In this document: positions 43,501-56,458 of the stretch, in pieces | Numbering within the stretch: the stretch's first letter is position 1 | Layout of the letters: every line of letters begins with the position of its first letter | Assembly (NCBI RefSeq): GCF_008728515.1 | Contig: NC_044977.1 | Location: 191,011,987 to 191,075,986, forward strand | Direction: 5' to 3' | DNA: 64,000 bases | Origin: Papio anubis | Taxonomy: Eukaryota > Chordata > Mammalia > Primates > Cercopithecidae | Notes under the pieces: model-generated | The model's database searches: none | Told to the model about the DNA's origin: nothing | What the model saw: only the letters and a program-made list of their open reading frames with translations | Translations under genes and position numbers: made by a program

Positions 43501-44678
43501 GAATCCAAGGCTTAATTTGGTTTTAAAATAAAAACCAAATTATTAAAATAAAAACAAAAGATTAAAAAAGTACCAAGTACTTAAAAAAAAAAAAAGTACT
43601 AAGCAAAGCCATCAATGACCACACATTGCAAGTGAGACAGACATCATAACTTGTCCCAGACAAGTTACTAAACAAACAAAACAGCAACAACAACCATTAG
43701 AGGGCAAATACCAGAAATCGGAGTTTGATATAATATCAAAACATCCAATTTTCAACAAAAAGAGTTATAAAAGATGTAAAAAATAGGAAAGTGTGACCCA
43801 CACTCAGGAAATAAAGCAGTTAATAGAAACTTATTTTTTAATGTATCCAGATGTCGGATTTAGCAGACAAATGCTTCAAAGCAGATACTATAAATACATC
43901 CAAAGAACTAAAGGAAAACATGTTTAAAGAATTAAAGGAAAGCATGATAACAATGAATAAACAAAGTGTTTCAATAGAGACTTTTTTTTTTAAAGAACCA
44001 AATGAAAATCCTAGAGTTAGTTCAATAACTGCAATGAAAAGCTCACTAAAGGGACTCAACAGAAGATTCAAGATGGCAAAAGAATCAATTCACTTGTACA
44101 TAAATAGAAATTATCCAGTCTGAAGAATAGAAAAAAAATCAAAGAAAAATGAACCAAGACACCTGTGGGGCAACTTCAAACATACCAATATACATGCAAT
44201 GGGAGACCTAGAAGGAGTGGAGAAAGACAAAACAGGTGAAACAAATTTATAGGAAAAAATGACAGAAAATTTCCCAAACTTGATGTAAAACATTAATCTG
44301 CACATCCAAGGAACTCAACAAACCCCAAGTAGGATAAATACAAAGAGGTCTATACCTAGACACAGTATAATCAAACCTGTGAAAGACAAAGAGAAAAAAA
44401 AAAGTCTTGAAAGCAGCAAGAGAAAAACAATTTGTTGTGTACAAAGGCATTTCAATATGATTAATGGCTGCCTTCTCATTAGAAACAATGGAGACCAGAA
44501 GGCAATGTGATGACATATTCAAAGTATTGAAATCAAAAAGAAAACATCAACCAAGAATTCCGTATCTAGCAAAACAATTCTTCAAAAATGCAAAAAAGAA
44601 AAAAAAGAATATTTCTGTATAAACAAAGACAGAGAACAAACTGTTTGCAGATTTACCTTGTAAGACATACTAAATGAA

Positions 44679-44976
44679 GCTGGGCATGGTGGCTCATCCC
44701 TGTCATCCCAGCACTTTGGGAAGCCAATGCAGACAGATCACTCGAGGTCAGGAGTTCAAGACTAGCCTGGCCAACATGGTAAAACCCAGCCTCTACTAAA
44801 AATACAAAAGTTCACCAGCCTTGGGGGCGTGCACCTGTAGTCTCAGCTACACAGGAGGCTGAGGAAAGATAATCACTTGAACCCAGGAGGCAGGCATTGC
44901 AGTGAGCCGAGTTGTGCGGCCGCACTCCAGCCTGGGTGACGAAGTGAGACTCTGTCTCCAAAAAAAAAAAAAAAAC
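44679..44976 (+). mobile_element. AluS in the L1
   Basis: Full dimer. Target duplication CTAAATGAA at 44670-44678 and 44977-44985. Confidence 0.95.
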
Positions 44977-45559
44977 CTAAATGAAATCCTTCAGGCTGAA
45001 AGGAAATGACGGCAGATGGTAACTTGCGTCCTCCACAGGAAGAAATAAAGTGCACCAAAAATGTTAAATATATGTACTAATATAAAAGACTGAATATATT
45101 TTTCTTATTTCTTAACTGTTTAAAAAGATGTGTAAGTTTGGATAAAGCAGAAATTACAACACTGGGTTGTTGGGTTTATAACATATATAAACATAATAAA
45201 TATGAAAAAATAGTATGGAAGGGGGAAAGAATGGTGTTTTATGGGAGCAAACTTTCTGTTTTATAGGAATTAAGTTCTTATTAATCTGAAGTAAATGGTG
45301 ATAAATTAAAATGCATATTGTGAGCCCTAGGGAATCACAAAAAAAAATTTTTAAATACAGTTAAAAAATCAAAAGAAGGATTAAAATGGTACACTAAAAT
45401 ATATCTATTTAACATAAAAGAAGGCTATCAAAAAATAACAGAGGTATGAAAAAGGAAGAAGGCATACAGAAAAACAATAACAAAATGTCAAATGTAAACC
45501 CAGCCAAATCAATTAATTATATTAAATATGAATGATCTCAACATTCTTAAAGAAAGGCA

Positions 45560-45822
45560 GGGGGGAGGCCGAGATGGGCGGATCACGAGGTCAAGAGATC
45601 GAGACCATCCTGGCTAACACGGTGAAACCCTGTCTCTACTAAAAAAAATACAAAAAACTAGCCGGGCCAGGTGGCGGCGCCTGTAGTCCCAGCTACTAGG
45701 GAGGCTGAGGCAGGAGAATGGCCTAAACCCGGGAGGCGGAGCTTGCAGTGACCTGAGATCCGGCCACTGAACTCCAGCCTGGGCGACAGAGCGAGACTCC
45801 GTCTCAAAAAAGAAAAAAAAAA
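45560..45822 (+). mobile_element. 5'-truncated AluY, Old World monkey type, in the L1
   Basis: Begins about 40 bases into Alu (GGGGAGGCCGAGATGGGCGG). Carries AAAAAACTAGCC and GAGATCCGGCCACTG. Target duplication AAAGAAAGGCA at 45549-45559 and 45823-45833. Confidence 0.95.
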
Positions 45823-45871
45823 AAAGAAAGGCACTGTCAGATTGGATTTTTAAAAAGTATACTCAAACTAC

Positions 45872-46346
45872 AGTTGACCCTTGAACAACACAAGTTTGAA
45901 CTGTGTGGATTCACTTAAATGTGAATTTTTTTTCAATAAAAGTTATACCAAGTGTGCCTACCTCTCCTACCTCCCCTTTCACCTCCTCCACCTCTGCCAC
46001 CCCTGAGAAAGAAGACCAATCTCTCCTCTTTCTCTTTCCTCTCATTCTATTCAACATGAAGATGACAAAGATAAAGATCTTTATGATCTGCTTCTATTTA
46101 ACAAATAGTAAATATATTCTCGCCTTCCTTCTGATTTTCTTAAAAAATTTTTCTTTTCTCTAGTTTACTTTATTGTAAGAATACAGTATATAATCTATGT
46201 AACATACAGAATATGTGTTAATCAACTGTTTATGTTATTGGTAAGGATCCAAGTCAAAAGTAGGCTATTAGTATTTAACTCTGGGGGAAGTCAAAAGTTA
46301 CGGGGGGTTGGCACCCCAACCCCCATGTTGTCAAAGGCCAACTGCA
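45872..46346 (+). mobile_element. Tigger-type DNA transposon (nonautonomous) in the L1
   Basis: Ends CAGTTGACCCTTGAACAAC and GTTGTCAAAGGCCAACTG are inverted. The interior has AGTTTACTTTATTGTAAGAA, TACAGTATATAATCTATGTA, GTTAATCAACTGTTTATGTT and GGGGGGTTGGCACCCCAACC. L1 resumes on both sides (GATTGGATTTTTAAAAAGTA before, GCTATCTACAAATGACACAC after), with TA at the junction. Confidence 0.88.
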
Positions 46347-46887
46347 TACGCTATCTACAAATGACACACTTTAGATTCAAAGACACATACAGGTTTAAAG
46401 TTTTAAAAAATGGAAAAAGCTACACCATGCATACAATAACCATACAATAGCTTGAGTAGCTGTATTAACAAGAGACAAAACAGACTTTGCAACGAGATCA
46501 TTAAAGATAGAGACATTTCAAAATTATAAAAGGACCAATACATCAGCAAGATTTAAGAATTACATATGCCTATGCATCTAAAAACAGATCTCCCAAATCC
46601 ACAAAGCAACAACTGACATAATTGAAAGGAGAAATAGAGAATTCAACAATTATAGTTGAAGATCTCAATACCCTACTCTCGATAGTTGATGGAACAGAGT
46701 ATTAGCAAGGATGCAGAAGACTTAATACAATCAAGCAACTTAACCTAACTGACATATACGGAATACTCTACCTAATGATTGCAAAATACACATTCTGCAC
46801 ATTGAAGAACACACGGAACATCCATTCCCTGAGACAGACTCTACATACTAGGCCACAAAACAAGTCACAATGAATTGACAATGTTCG

Positions 46888-47187
46888 AGGCCAGGGACAG
46901 TGGCTCATGCCTGTCATCTAGCACTATGGGAGGCTGAGGCAGGTAGATCACTTGGATCAGGAGTTCGAGACCAACCTGGCCGACATAGTGAAACCCCGTA
47001 TCTACTAAACAAATACAAAAATTCACCAGGCGTGGTGGCATGTACCTGTAGTCCCAGCTACTTGGGAGGCTGAGGCTGTAGAATCGCTTGAACCCAGGAA
47101 GCGGAGGTTGCAGTGGGCCAAGATCACGCCACTGCACTCCAGCCTGGATAACAGAGTGAGACTCTGTCTCAAGAAAAAAAAAATTAA
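46888..47187 (+). mobile_element. AluS in the L1
   Basis: GAGGCCAGGGACAGTGGCTC to an A-rich tail. Full dimer. Confidence 0.95.
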
Positions 47188-47746
47188 ATAACTTATCAAT
47201 TCTTTGAAAAAATTTTTCAGAAAAGGAACACTTCCCAACTCATTCTATGCGTCAAAAGAGAGCACAAGAAAACTGTAATTTTTAAGCTCTATCTATCAAC
47301 ATAAAAAGAATTACATAGAATAGCTAAGTGAAGATTTGTCCCAGGAATGCATGGCTGGTATAACATCTGAAATTAATGTAATACCCACAGACAACTGTCA
47401 TATGTAAATTGTGAGAGACTGAATCCTTTCCTCCAAAGGTTGCGAACAAGGCAAGGATGTCTGCTATTGCCACTTCTATTCCACACTGTCCTGGAGGTTC
47501 TAGCTAGTGGAATAAGGCAAAAAATAAAAGGAATTAACTAAGCAATTAATTAATTAAAAGCGTCAGATTGGAAAGGAAGACGCAAACTGTCTTTATTTAC
47601 AGATGACATAATCCTGTATGTTAAAAATCTCAATGAATCCACACAGAAAAAGGAGTTTAACAAGATTTCAGAACATAAAATCAATCACACTTCTATATAC
47701 TAGCAACAAAACAATCAAAAATGAAATTAAAAAAAAATCCATTCCT

Positions 47747-48039
47747 GGCCAGGCACAGTGGCTCACATCTGTAATCCCAGCACTTTGGGAGGCCAAGGTG
47801 GGCAGATCATCTGAAGTCAGGAGTTCAAGATCAGCCTGGCCAACATGGTGAAACCCTGTCTCTACTAAAAATACAAAAAAGTTAGCCAGGAGTGGTGGTG
47901 GGCGCCTGTAATCCCAGCTACTCAGGAGGCTGAGGCAGGAGAATCGCTTGAACCCGGGAGACGGAGGTTGCAGTGAGTGGAGATCACACCACTGCACTCC
48001 AGCTTGGGCCACAGAGCGAGACTCCGTCTCAAAAAAAAG
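47747..48039 (+). mobile_element. AluS in the L1
   Basis: Full dimer. Target duplication CCATTCCT at 47739-47746 and 48040-48047. Confidence 0.95.
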
Positions 48040-49979
48040 CCATTCCTAAAATAATAAAATACTTAGGAATAAACTTAATAAAAGGAGCACAAGACTCACA
48101 TACTAACAATTGCAAAACACTGCTGAGAAAACTAAAGATCTAAATAGACGGAGAGACATTTCATGTTCATGAATTGGAAGCCTCAATATTGTCAAGATGG
48201 GAATTCTTCCCAGACTGATCTATAAATTACTATCAAAATCCCAGCAGACTTTTTGGTAGAAATTGACGAATTGATCCTAACATGTATATGGAAATGCAAA
48301 AACTTAGAAAAGCCCAAACAATTTTGCATAATAACAAAGTTGGAAAATTCATACTACTTGATCTTAAAAATAACTACAAAGCCACAGAAATCCAGATGGT
48401 GTGATACTGACTCAAGGAAAGGCATATAGATCAATGCAATAAAATTGGGAATTCAGAAATCAATCCTCACATTTATAGTCAACTGATTTTCAACAAAAAT
48501 GGGAAGGTAATTACTATTATTTGTCACTATTGTAATTCAATGGGTAAAGGATAGTCAATTAGACATACAAATGCAAAACAATTAATAAAAGAAAAGAACT
48601 TAGACCTTTATCTCACATCATACATAAAAATTAACTCAAAATGGATCATAGATCTAAATGTAATCGCTAAAACTACAAAACTTCTAGGAAAAAAATGTTG
48701 GAGAAAATCTTTCTGACCTTGGGTTAGGCAAAGAATTCTTAGATAATGACACAAAAAGTCCTATGCATACAAGAAAAAAATTGATAAATTGAACTTCCAC
48801 ATTAAAAATTTTGTGCATAAAAATAAATCAATATTAAAATGAAGATAAGCCACAGACTGGGAGAAAAATATTTGTAAATCAATATATCTTATAAAGAACT
48901 TGCATCCAGATTATATAAAGAATGCTTGCAACTCAGTAATAAGAAGACACCCCAATTAATATATATCTATAAAAACAACCCAATTAATATATCTATTCAG
49001 ATATTTCACCAAAGATTGCAAAGGGCTAACAAGAATGTGAAAAGATGCTTCACTTGACTAGTATTTAAGAAAATGCAAATTAAATGAGATACCTTTATAC
49101 ACCCACTAGAATGGCTGTAATAAAAAGACTGACAATAGCAAGTGTTAGAGAGGATGTGGAAAAACTGGAGCCCTCATGCGTCCCAGAAGTGAATATAAAT
49201 GGGTAAAAGCACTTGAGAAAACTGGCAGTTTCTTACAAAGTTAAACATAAATTTCCCATACGACCCAGCAATTCTACTCCTAGGAATTTACCCAATAAGC
49301 ATGAAAATAGATGTTCACACAAAGATGATGTTCATAACAGCATTATTCATAATAGCTCCAAACTGAGACTGGTCCAAACGTCCATCAACTAACAAATACA
49401 TGAACAAAACGTGGGATAGCCACACAATGGAACACTTGTAACAAATTTAAAGGAATAAACGACAGACACATGCTACAACACGGATGAACCTCAAGAACAA
49501 CATTATGCTAAGTAAAGAACCCAGGTGGAAAAGATTATATATTGTATGATTCCATTTATATGACATTTCCAGAAAGGGCAAATTCACAGAACCAAAAAGC
49601 GGATCCGTGATTGCCCAGGGCTAGGGTAGGAGCAGAGATGAACTTCAAACAAGCACAGGAAACATTTGGAGGAATGGAAAGTTTCTAAATCCGAATTGTG
49701 GTTATGGTTACATACGTCTCTAAATTTACTAAAACCACAGAATTGTGCACTTACAATGGATGAATGCTGCGGTATACACACTGTACCTCAACAAAGCTGT
49801 TTTTTTTTTTTTAAAAAAGGACAATGTACATAAAAATTCTCTTTAAACCATAAAACACAGCAGCTGTTATTACAAGGGTTGTTGATGTTAAATGCTATGG
49901 TGCCAGGCCTGACGTGAAGTACTATGGAGGGCCACTGAGAACCCTCCAGTGATAAAGCTGGCTACAGCTCTCATAAACG

Positions 49980-50085
49980 TTCTCTTCAATGAATTCCTAT
50001 AAAGTGCTTAGAACAATGCCTGGGTCTTAGTAAGCCTTGTGTATTAGCAGCTATTATTATTACAGTCATACTCAATGCCATTGTT
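49980..50085 (+). repeat. MIR 3' part
   Basis: AAAGTGCTTAGAACAATGCC then TGGGTCTTAGTAAGCCTTGT: forward MIR end. Confidence 0.75.
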
Positions 50086-50882
50086 ATTACCAGCAAGACA
50101 TGCCTGCCTTGAAGTGCTCTGAGAAGGTGGCCTGGCTTCCCCAGGGGTGGCCGCCATGGACTCCTTCCTCAGAGTCGCTCAGGTGCCTAGGACTGTTCCG
50201 GTCAGAAGTTCTACGAGAAGTGGCCGCCGTTCTTCCACTGGACACAGCCTCTTTCATCTTTAAAAAAATAAAAGGCATCTTTTTTCTATGTGTTCCTTTG
50301 TTCCTGGAACCATCTAGATCCCTGGGGAGAGGCCCACCCGTGGTTTGTTGTAAATGAAAGGGATTCATGAATGAAAAGCTTTTGTGCCCTGGTCCCTTCA
50401 CTCTGGCAGTTCCCCTACTGCCCACCCCGGGAGCTCCATTCATACAGCTCTCAGGAACAGCTCCGAGGGCCCGGGCAGTGCCGTGCTGGGAATGTTCTTC
50501 CTGTACCCCAGCTGGAGCCCCTTCCAGCAGGCTCACCCCTCTGGCTGGCAGGAGGTCAGCACTGCCGGCCACACCTGCCACGGTCTAGACACAGTCTTGT
50601 TGCATTCAAGTATCCAGTGAGTTCCAGTGAGCCTGAGCCTCGTCAGGACCTCCAAGCCACAGTCCCTCTTTCTCTTCACTGCCTCAGTCTCCCTGCCTGG
50701 CACTGCCATTCCCTCCAGGCTAGCTCGAGGTTGCAGCCTGCTTGCCCAGGTCACCTGCCACTGCCAGTCTTCAAGGCCCCTCAATGCTGGCCTCTTCAAC
50801 CACCCAGGAAGCAGCCAAGCCCTGGAGGACAGCGCCACCCAACACCCAACAGAACCCTGTGCCTGACGGAAACGCTCCACAT
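50086..50882. other. GC-rich intronic DNA
   Basis: Several frames are open on both strands (up to 179 codons on plus, 164 on minus), typical of GC-rich noncoding DNA. No domain or exon structure is evident. Confidence 0.5.
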
Positions 50883-51048
50883 CTGCGCTGTCCGACAGAG
50901 TAGCTGCTAGTCACATGTGGCCACTGAGCACTTGGAATACGGCTAGTGTGACTGAGAAGCTGAATTTTTAATTTTCTTTACTTTTAATTAATTAAACAAA
51001 AATGGCCGCATGTGGCTAGCATCTGTCCTATGGGACAACAGAGTTCTG
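50883..51048. mobile_element. Short hAT-type DNA transposon remnant
   Basis: CTGCGCTGTCCGACAGAGTA, CTGCTAGTCACATGTGGCCA, TTGGAATACGGCTAGTGTGA and, inverted at the far end, ATGTGGCTAGCATCTGTCCT then ATGGGACAAC. The two ends are inverted copies around an AT-rich core. MER3-like; the name is uncertain. Confidence 0.65.
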
Positions 51049-51923
51049 CCAACTGAAAGTGGCCTTGCCATCCTGCAGGGTGCGGCAGGAAGCAGGGCAA
51101 GATGCTCCTTAACCCCGTGGCACTCACCCTGCCCTATTCCCCACAGCCTACAGGGTCCTGCTCCCTCCCTATCCCTGCCAGCATCACTACTGGGCCAACA
51201 ACCTCAACGTGTACAAATAGTACCCATGGGGCAATAGGTGTGTGCCCACTGAGAGCTGAGACTGCTCTTGCAGTCAATCTTTCAGCAACAAATCTCAGGG
51301 GAAAAAACATCACATAGGCAGGGTAGGCGGAGAAAGAGACCAGAGATGAGTCAGGCCGGCGATGAAAACCTAGGGAGGGAGAAAGGAGGCCTCTGCCTTC
51401 TCTTTTTAAATCTGAAGAGAGAAACTGCCTGGAATTTTAACCTGCTTGGGATGCAAACTCAGGGGACCCAATGGTGTAAATGCAAATAGATGTAACAGTT
51501 ACCGAGGGTAAGAAAAAGAAGATGGCTGAAAATGGCTTTGTACACATTAAAATGCCAAAGTAATAAGGAATATTGGATGAGACAAGATTAAACTGGCTAT
51601 CAGTGTCGGCTAAACAAGTCATTAATTGTCACTTCATTAAAAAAAAAAAAAAGTAGCACATTTGAGGACAGACAGAACAGTTAGCAGGAGGAAAAATCTT
51701 TTACATTGGGACTCGCATGTCCTTTTAAAAACCCGGTGCTGTCAATTACGTCAGCGCATAACCACCCTGGAGAGAAAAAAATCAATATGCACTGAGGCAA
51801 TTATCTTCTGCACTTCTTGGTACTGAATTGGCAATGAGTTTTCATGGCTCAATTAGCTTGTAACTTAAAACGATAGCAGCTAGTCTCCATTTTCCTCTGG
51901 GATATTTATTTAAAACAAAAATG
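51049..51923. other. Intronic DNA, nothing recognised
   Basis: No repeat or exon signature seen beyond an A-rich run at about 51640. Confidence 0.5.
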
Positions 51924-52243
51924 TGGCCTGGCATGGTGGCTCACGCCTCTGATCCCAGCACTTTGGGAGGCCAAGGTGGGTGGATCACCTGAGATCAGGA
52001 GTTTGAGACCATCCTGGCCAACATGGTAAAACCCTGTCTCTACTAAAAATACAAAAATTAGTCAGGCATGGTGGTGCACACCTGTAGTCCCAGCTACTTG
52101 GGACGCTGAGGCAGAAGAGTCGACTGAACCTGGGAGGCGGAGGTTGCAGTGAGCCGAGATCGTGCCACTGCACTCCAGCCTGGGCAACAGAGTGAGACTT
52201 GGTCTCAAAAACAAAAAAAAAAAACAAAAACAAACAAACAAAA
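51924..52243 (+). mobile_element. AluS
   Basis: Full dimer with a long A/CAAA tail. Confidence 0.95.
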
Positions 52244-52479
52244 AGCTATGTTATTTCAAAGTGTCTTCGAAGGACAGACTGAGAACCATATATTAGTGGC
52301 ATTACAGTGAAATGTTATTCTGATAAGTATCCTCGGGAAATAATATTAAGAAACAATATGTACCTAAAGATGTTCACAAGCGTCATAGTGTGGCATTATA
52401 AAATGGCAAAAATTGAAACAATCTAAACAAATTAAAGTCCTATAAAAAAAGACAACTATATATCCCCTCCGCTCAGGAT

Positions 52480-52640
52480 CACAATTCTCTGCTCCAACAA
52501 AGCTGCCTGGTCAAGTACCAATGACCTTCACATTGCAAATCTAGTCCTCATCCTACTGACCTGTCATCGGCGCTTGACACAACCGGTCAAAGCCTCTCTC
52601 CAGAAACACCGTCCACTTAGTCCCACGCACTCCCCTCTAG
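52480..52640 (+). repeat. L2 ORF-region fragment
   Basis: AAGTACCAATGACCTTCACA, TGCAAATCTAGTCCTCATCC and CATCGGCGCTTGACACAACC match the L2 reverse-transcriptase region in order. Confidence 0.6.
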
Positions 52641-53319
52641 GCCAGCAGCTTATGGAAAAGCGAACCAGAGGCTTCCCTCCCAAGGCTCAGGAACAGCTCT
52701 ACTGGCCTCACCCACCAGTTAACTTCTGCACAAGCTGCAGAGAGAAGCTGACTTCAGCCACGCCTGGCTCACAGGCTCATCGGGCCTCACCCTCAGCTTT
52801 CCCTACCCATGAAATCGGACTCGCAGACGATTTCACAACAGAAGAGAATCCAATAACCACCCAACTGAGGCTTGGGGATATCGCGTCTATCAGGTTTACT
52901 CAATTCTGTCCGGCTTGGGTTATAAAAATGAAGGTGCATTTCCTGACTGTGGAACAACTACTGGCACAAACATCTCAGAAGTATGCTTGGGAAGGAAGGG
53001 ATGCAAAGTCAGGGAGCAATAATTGGCACGGATGATTCACAGCAAGGATGAGTAACTCGGAGGAGGAAGGAGAGTCAAAGAGAAGACTCGTGCAAAGTCG
53101 AACTTCTCTTCCCACTCCCCCTGAGTTTCAAAAAAGAGTCAGTCAGGAACAAGTTGTCCAGACACTTCATTCCGGAAGGCCAGGGGCCTGAAGAAACAGT
53201 TCTAGGCCACGCTATTTCCACAGTAAGAAAAGGCTCTTGGGTACAAATAGCCAAGGGCCTGGGAGTCAGGGGAGCTGGGATGTAAAAACTTCCCAGCCGA
53301 AGCCACAGTAACAAAATCA
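52641..53319. other. Intronic DNA, nothing recognised
   Basis: A 153-codon plus frame at 52574-53035 overlaps the L2 scrap and has no family features. Confidence 0.5.
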
Positions 53320-53470
53320 ATAATAGCAAACCCTTACATAGTACTTATTCCGTGTAAGGTATCATCTAAGTACCTATATTAATTCAATTAATTTTCACAA
53401 ACTGATAGTATTATTTTCAACTAGTAAGCGGCAGAGCTGCATTCAAACCCAGGCAGTGTTTTTTCAGTGC
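53320..53470 (-). repeat. MIR
   Basis: CATAGTACTTATTCCGTGTA, AGTAAGCGGCAGAGCTGCAT then TCAAACCCAGGCAGTG: reversed MIR. Confidence 0.75.
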
Positions 53471-54528
53471 TCATAACTATTATGCAACACACAACACAAC
53501 CTTCAACTATGAACACGTCTATCACCAGAGAACCGTTCTACAGCGTTCACAGGTCATGGCACCCACCGTTCTTCACAGCCACTTCAATGAAAGTGACTCT
53601 TTCATCCCAGAGAGCAAAGGATCCCTCCCCTCACCACCGAGAACACTGACGGCTTCGAGAAATGCAGGTTCTCCCACAGGAACGCAAAAACCAATGCTCA
53701 AGTTAATAAGTAAATATCGGGAGGCATTTTGCCAGGAACACTGGAAAGAACAAACCTCTGTAATAATCAGCTGATAGAGACTTGCTGCTTAGAAACACAT
53801 TTTGATCAACTGCATTACCAGGGAGTGAAATGAATCCGCAAACGGAATGAAGGGCTAGGATATGTGGGTACTACGGCTGGGCCCAGGGAGTCAACATAGG
53901 ATAGGAATGAGCATGGCCCACAGGAGAGGCCCTGCTGGCAGGGCTAGAAAAGGAGTCCAGACCCAACAAGCAGAGTCCGTTTCCCTGGTCACTGGCTCGG
54001 GGTTCCCATCATCGCCTTGGGAAAGAGGAACTACTAAAGCGCCTCCAAACCTCCTTTGCGGTTGCGCATACCCACACACACAAAAAATCTTTTTGCAACC
54101 TTTGTAAAGGCCTAGAGCTAAGGAGTCGCATTGGGGTTATCATCTATCTGCTCCCACCAGGATTCCAGGTACCCCCAAAGATGGCTGTCCTGACAAAACT
54201 CAGGCTGCAGAGATCCCCCAGCCTCGCAGAACACTTGCGTTGGGCCTTAGATAAGTCCCTTCCCTTCCCTGGGTCCCAGGTATCCACTGAAAATGAGAGC
54301 ATTAGACTTACGAGCCATGATGGCGTTTCCCCAACTGCTGTTTGAGAAACAATGGTCTGTAAGTCATTTAGGATAATGTAGAAAGCAGCATTCCATGTCA
54401 GGTTAAGTTGGAACCTGCTGGTTAGTCAGAGCTAAACGGACTTCGTAACTGCAATTCTTCTCAAAATCTCCAGCGTGATAGTGCACACTGTGACCCTCCA
54501 AGATGGGGATCTGTGTGTTTCCACAGGA
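53471..54528. other. Intronic DNA, nothing recognised
   Basis: No repeat or exon signature seen. Confidence 0.5.
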
Positions 54529-54787
54529 GCGTGGCTCCTGATCTGGCGCCCTGGAAAGCCGGGAAGCAGCGTGGCTCCTGATCTGGAGCTCTGGAAAGCC
54601 GCGAAGCAGCGTGGCTCCTGATCTGGAGCTCTGGAAAGCCGTGAAGCAGCATGGCTCCTGATCTGGAAAGCTGTGAAGCAGCATGGTTCCTGGAGTTCTG
54701 GAAAGCCATGAAGCTGCGTGGTTCCAGATTTCATGCTCTGGAAAGCCAGGAAGCAGCGTGGTTCCTGATCTGGAAAGCCGTGAAGCA
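54529..54787. repeat. Minisatellite of seven 32-40-bp units
   Basis: Units start GCGTGGCTCCTGATCTGGAG and end GGAAAGCCGTGAAGCA. Lengths in order are 40, 40, 40, 32, 35, 40 and 32. Short units lack the CTCTGGAG-type block that lies between two CTGG copies. All frames of the unit are stop-poor, so long open frames cross it on the minus strand (54432-54872). Confidence 0.93.
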
Positions 54788-54990
54788 GTGTGGGGAAGAG
54801 CCCAGGAGCTGCAGTCATTCTGCCTGGGCTTGAACTCCAGCTCTTATCAGCCAGCTGGGTGACCCCTGTCATGTTACTTGAGCTGCTTCTTTATCTGTAA
54901 AATGGGATAAATGACTGTTCCCACTCCAAGGGTGGATCACATGAGATAATTCATCCAAGCGCACAGTGGGTTCACTGGTAATAGTGGTGG
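54788..54990 (+). repeat. MIR
   Basis: CATTCTGCCTGGGCTTGAAC, CCAGCTGGGTGACCCCTGTC, TTTATCTGTAAAATGGGATA and CACATGAGATAATTCATCCA: forward MIR over nearly full length, directly after the minisatellite. Confidence 0.85.
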
Positions 54991-56458
54991 TGGAAACAAT
55001 GGTACTGGAATTCCATTACTCCTCTGGAATCAAGCCTGGAAAATGCTCCCCCCAGTACTTACTAAGAGACGTGCAACAGGACGTAGCATTGCCTTTCATA
55101 ACCAACTTGGTTCCTCCCAGGCAAGGGCTTTGGCAACCAGAGTTCACTGACCTACAATCGGCTGACTCACATGAACACCCTCACGGCCAGTGCGGGGCAG
55201 CAATCTAGGACTATACGGCAACAGCTGCAAACCTGGAAACGTCTGTCTCAATTAGGCGGGAAGAGGGTGCCAAACAGGTCTACTGTGGCTCCGTCAGTTA
55301 CTTGTTAGTTTAATGATGGCAGTCACTCAGTAGAAAGAGCTGTGGGCCACAAGAAGGAAGGCTGGGCTCTGGCCTGTGGTCCGACAGGAGCTCGCGGGTC
55401 CGCTGGCTCCGTGCTCTACCGTGAACAACCCCTCAGGTCTCAGTCTTCCCACCAGCAAAGTTTAGGAGTAAAGAAAATCAAGTTCTCAACTGGAGATGTA
55501 CATTGAAGTTACACAGGGTGATTTTCTTGAAATAACCCTGTCCCAGTCCAATCCCAGGCCTACGGAGTCAAACATCTTTATTTTTACTGTATATAAATTT
55601 TATCTCGATTTAAAAAAAAAAAAAAAATCTCTGAGTGCTGGAATCCAGGCAAAGTATTTGAGAAAGCTCTCTCGGTAATTCTGATCCATCCTCTTGTTCA
55701 GAGTCACTGGCCTGGATAACCACAAACACTTCTCCCAGAATCTTCTAAGAAGTCACTGGACTTCAAGTTCCTCTGTGAAGAGAGTGTCTAACCCACTGCC
55801 TTTTAAATCAGTAGCTAGACAAGGCCAGGATTTCCCTAGAGTGCATGTGAGGAAGGGCCCTTGGTCCCAGGAAAGAGGTGCTCTCTCTCTCCGGGGGTCC
55901 CCAGCACACACTTTCAACCCTTCTGCTTCTGGCACATTCCTTACAGCTGCCTGTGTCTCTGGGGATCCATCTCAACCTCTGCCTTTAAGTCATCCCAACG
56001 TATTCTCAAACCTGTGCCAACAAAAGCAAGACTCAGACGCTCCTCTCACATTCTATACTCACTTTATCCCAAGTCCTATTTTGAGGCTATTCCTTGTTGA
56101 TGATCCCATTTCCGTCGCTCTGGACTCAGAAACTGTACTGGAGCCTCAGGTTTCTCTGACAAGGCTTGGGTTCACTCCAGTGGCTTTTCACGCTTTTGGC
56201 CATGCCAGATAAACACCCATGCTGGCTGGTCCCTCTAGACCCAACTCCCAGCTGGGCTGATGCACACATTTCAGGGACCATCTAAATTTCACAGGACCTG
56301 AGTGCCCAAGGGATAAAGGCATTATAACCTGAGGCCTAGAAGGACCCAAACCCATGCTATTCTGATTAATTCCAAGTTTGGGACTTAGCTACTTCTCTGC
56401 TCCTCCCCTCCATCCGCACAGGAAACCGAGAGCTAACCGACAACCAAGAGTGGACAGG
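54991..56458. other. Intronic DNA, one possible MIR scrap
   Basis: 55320-55480 (GGTCTCAGTCTTCCCACCAG then CAAAGTTTAGG) may be a worn forward MIR. An A(17) run is at about 55611. The 172-codon plus frame at 55694-56212 has no family features. Confidence 0.45.

Larger units (their letters stand above)
43560..49818 (+). mobile_element. Old L1 (L1M class), near full length, interrupted five times
   Basis: Order of L1 landmarks: ORF1-like part with AAACAATGGAGACCAGAAGG and CAAGAATTCCGTATCTAGCA (44480-44575). ORF2 endonuclease part with GACATAATTGAAAGGAGAAA and GAGATCTCAATACC-like text (46610-46870). ORF2 reverse-transcriptase part with TTTATTTACAGATGACATAA (about 47593), the catalytic YADD/FADD region. 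C-terminal part with CCCATACGACCCAGCAATTC (49256), and the 3' end CACTGTACCTCAACAAAGCT. Both frames are broken throughout. About 1 kb of ORF2 between 47188 and 47560 appears deleted. Insertions: Alus at 44679, 45560, 46888, 47747 and a Tigger at 45872. Confidence 0.9.

Noticed and set aside
46232..46450. 72-codon frame across the Tigger end
   Set aside because: It spans the transposon-L1 junction, so it is not a gene.
50087..50910. Overlapping frames of 164-179 codons on both strands
   Set aside because: GC-rich DNA keeps several frames open at once; no frame has family features.
54432..54872. 146-codon minus frame with repeated blocks
   Set aside because: It is the minisatellite read in one direction; the opposite strand is open too.
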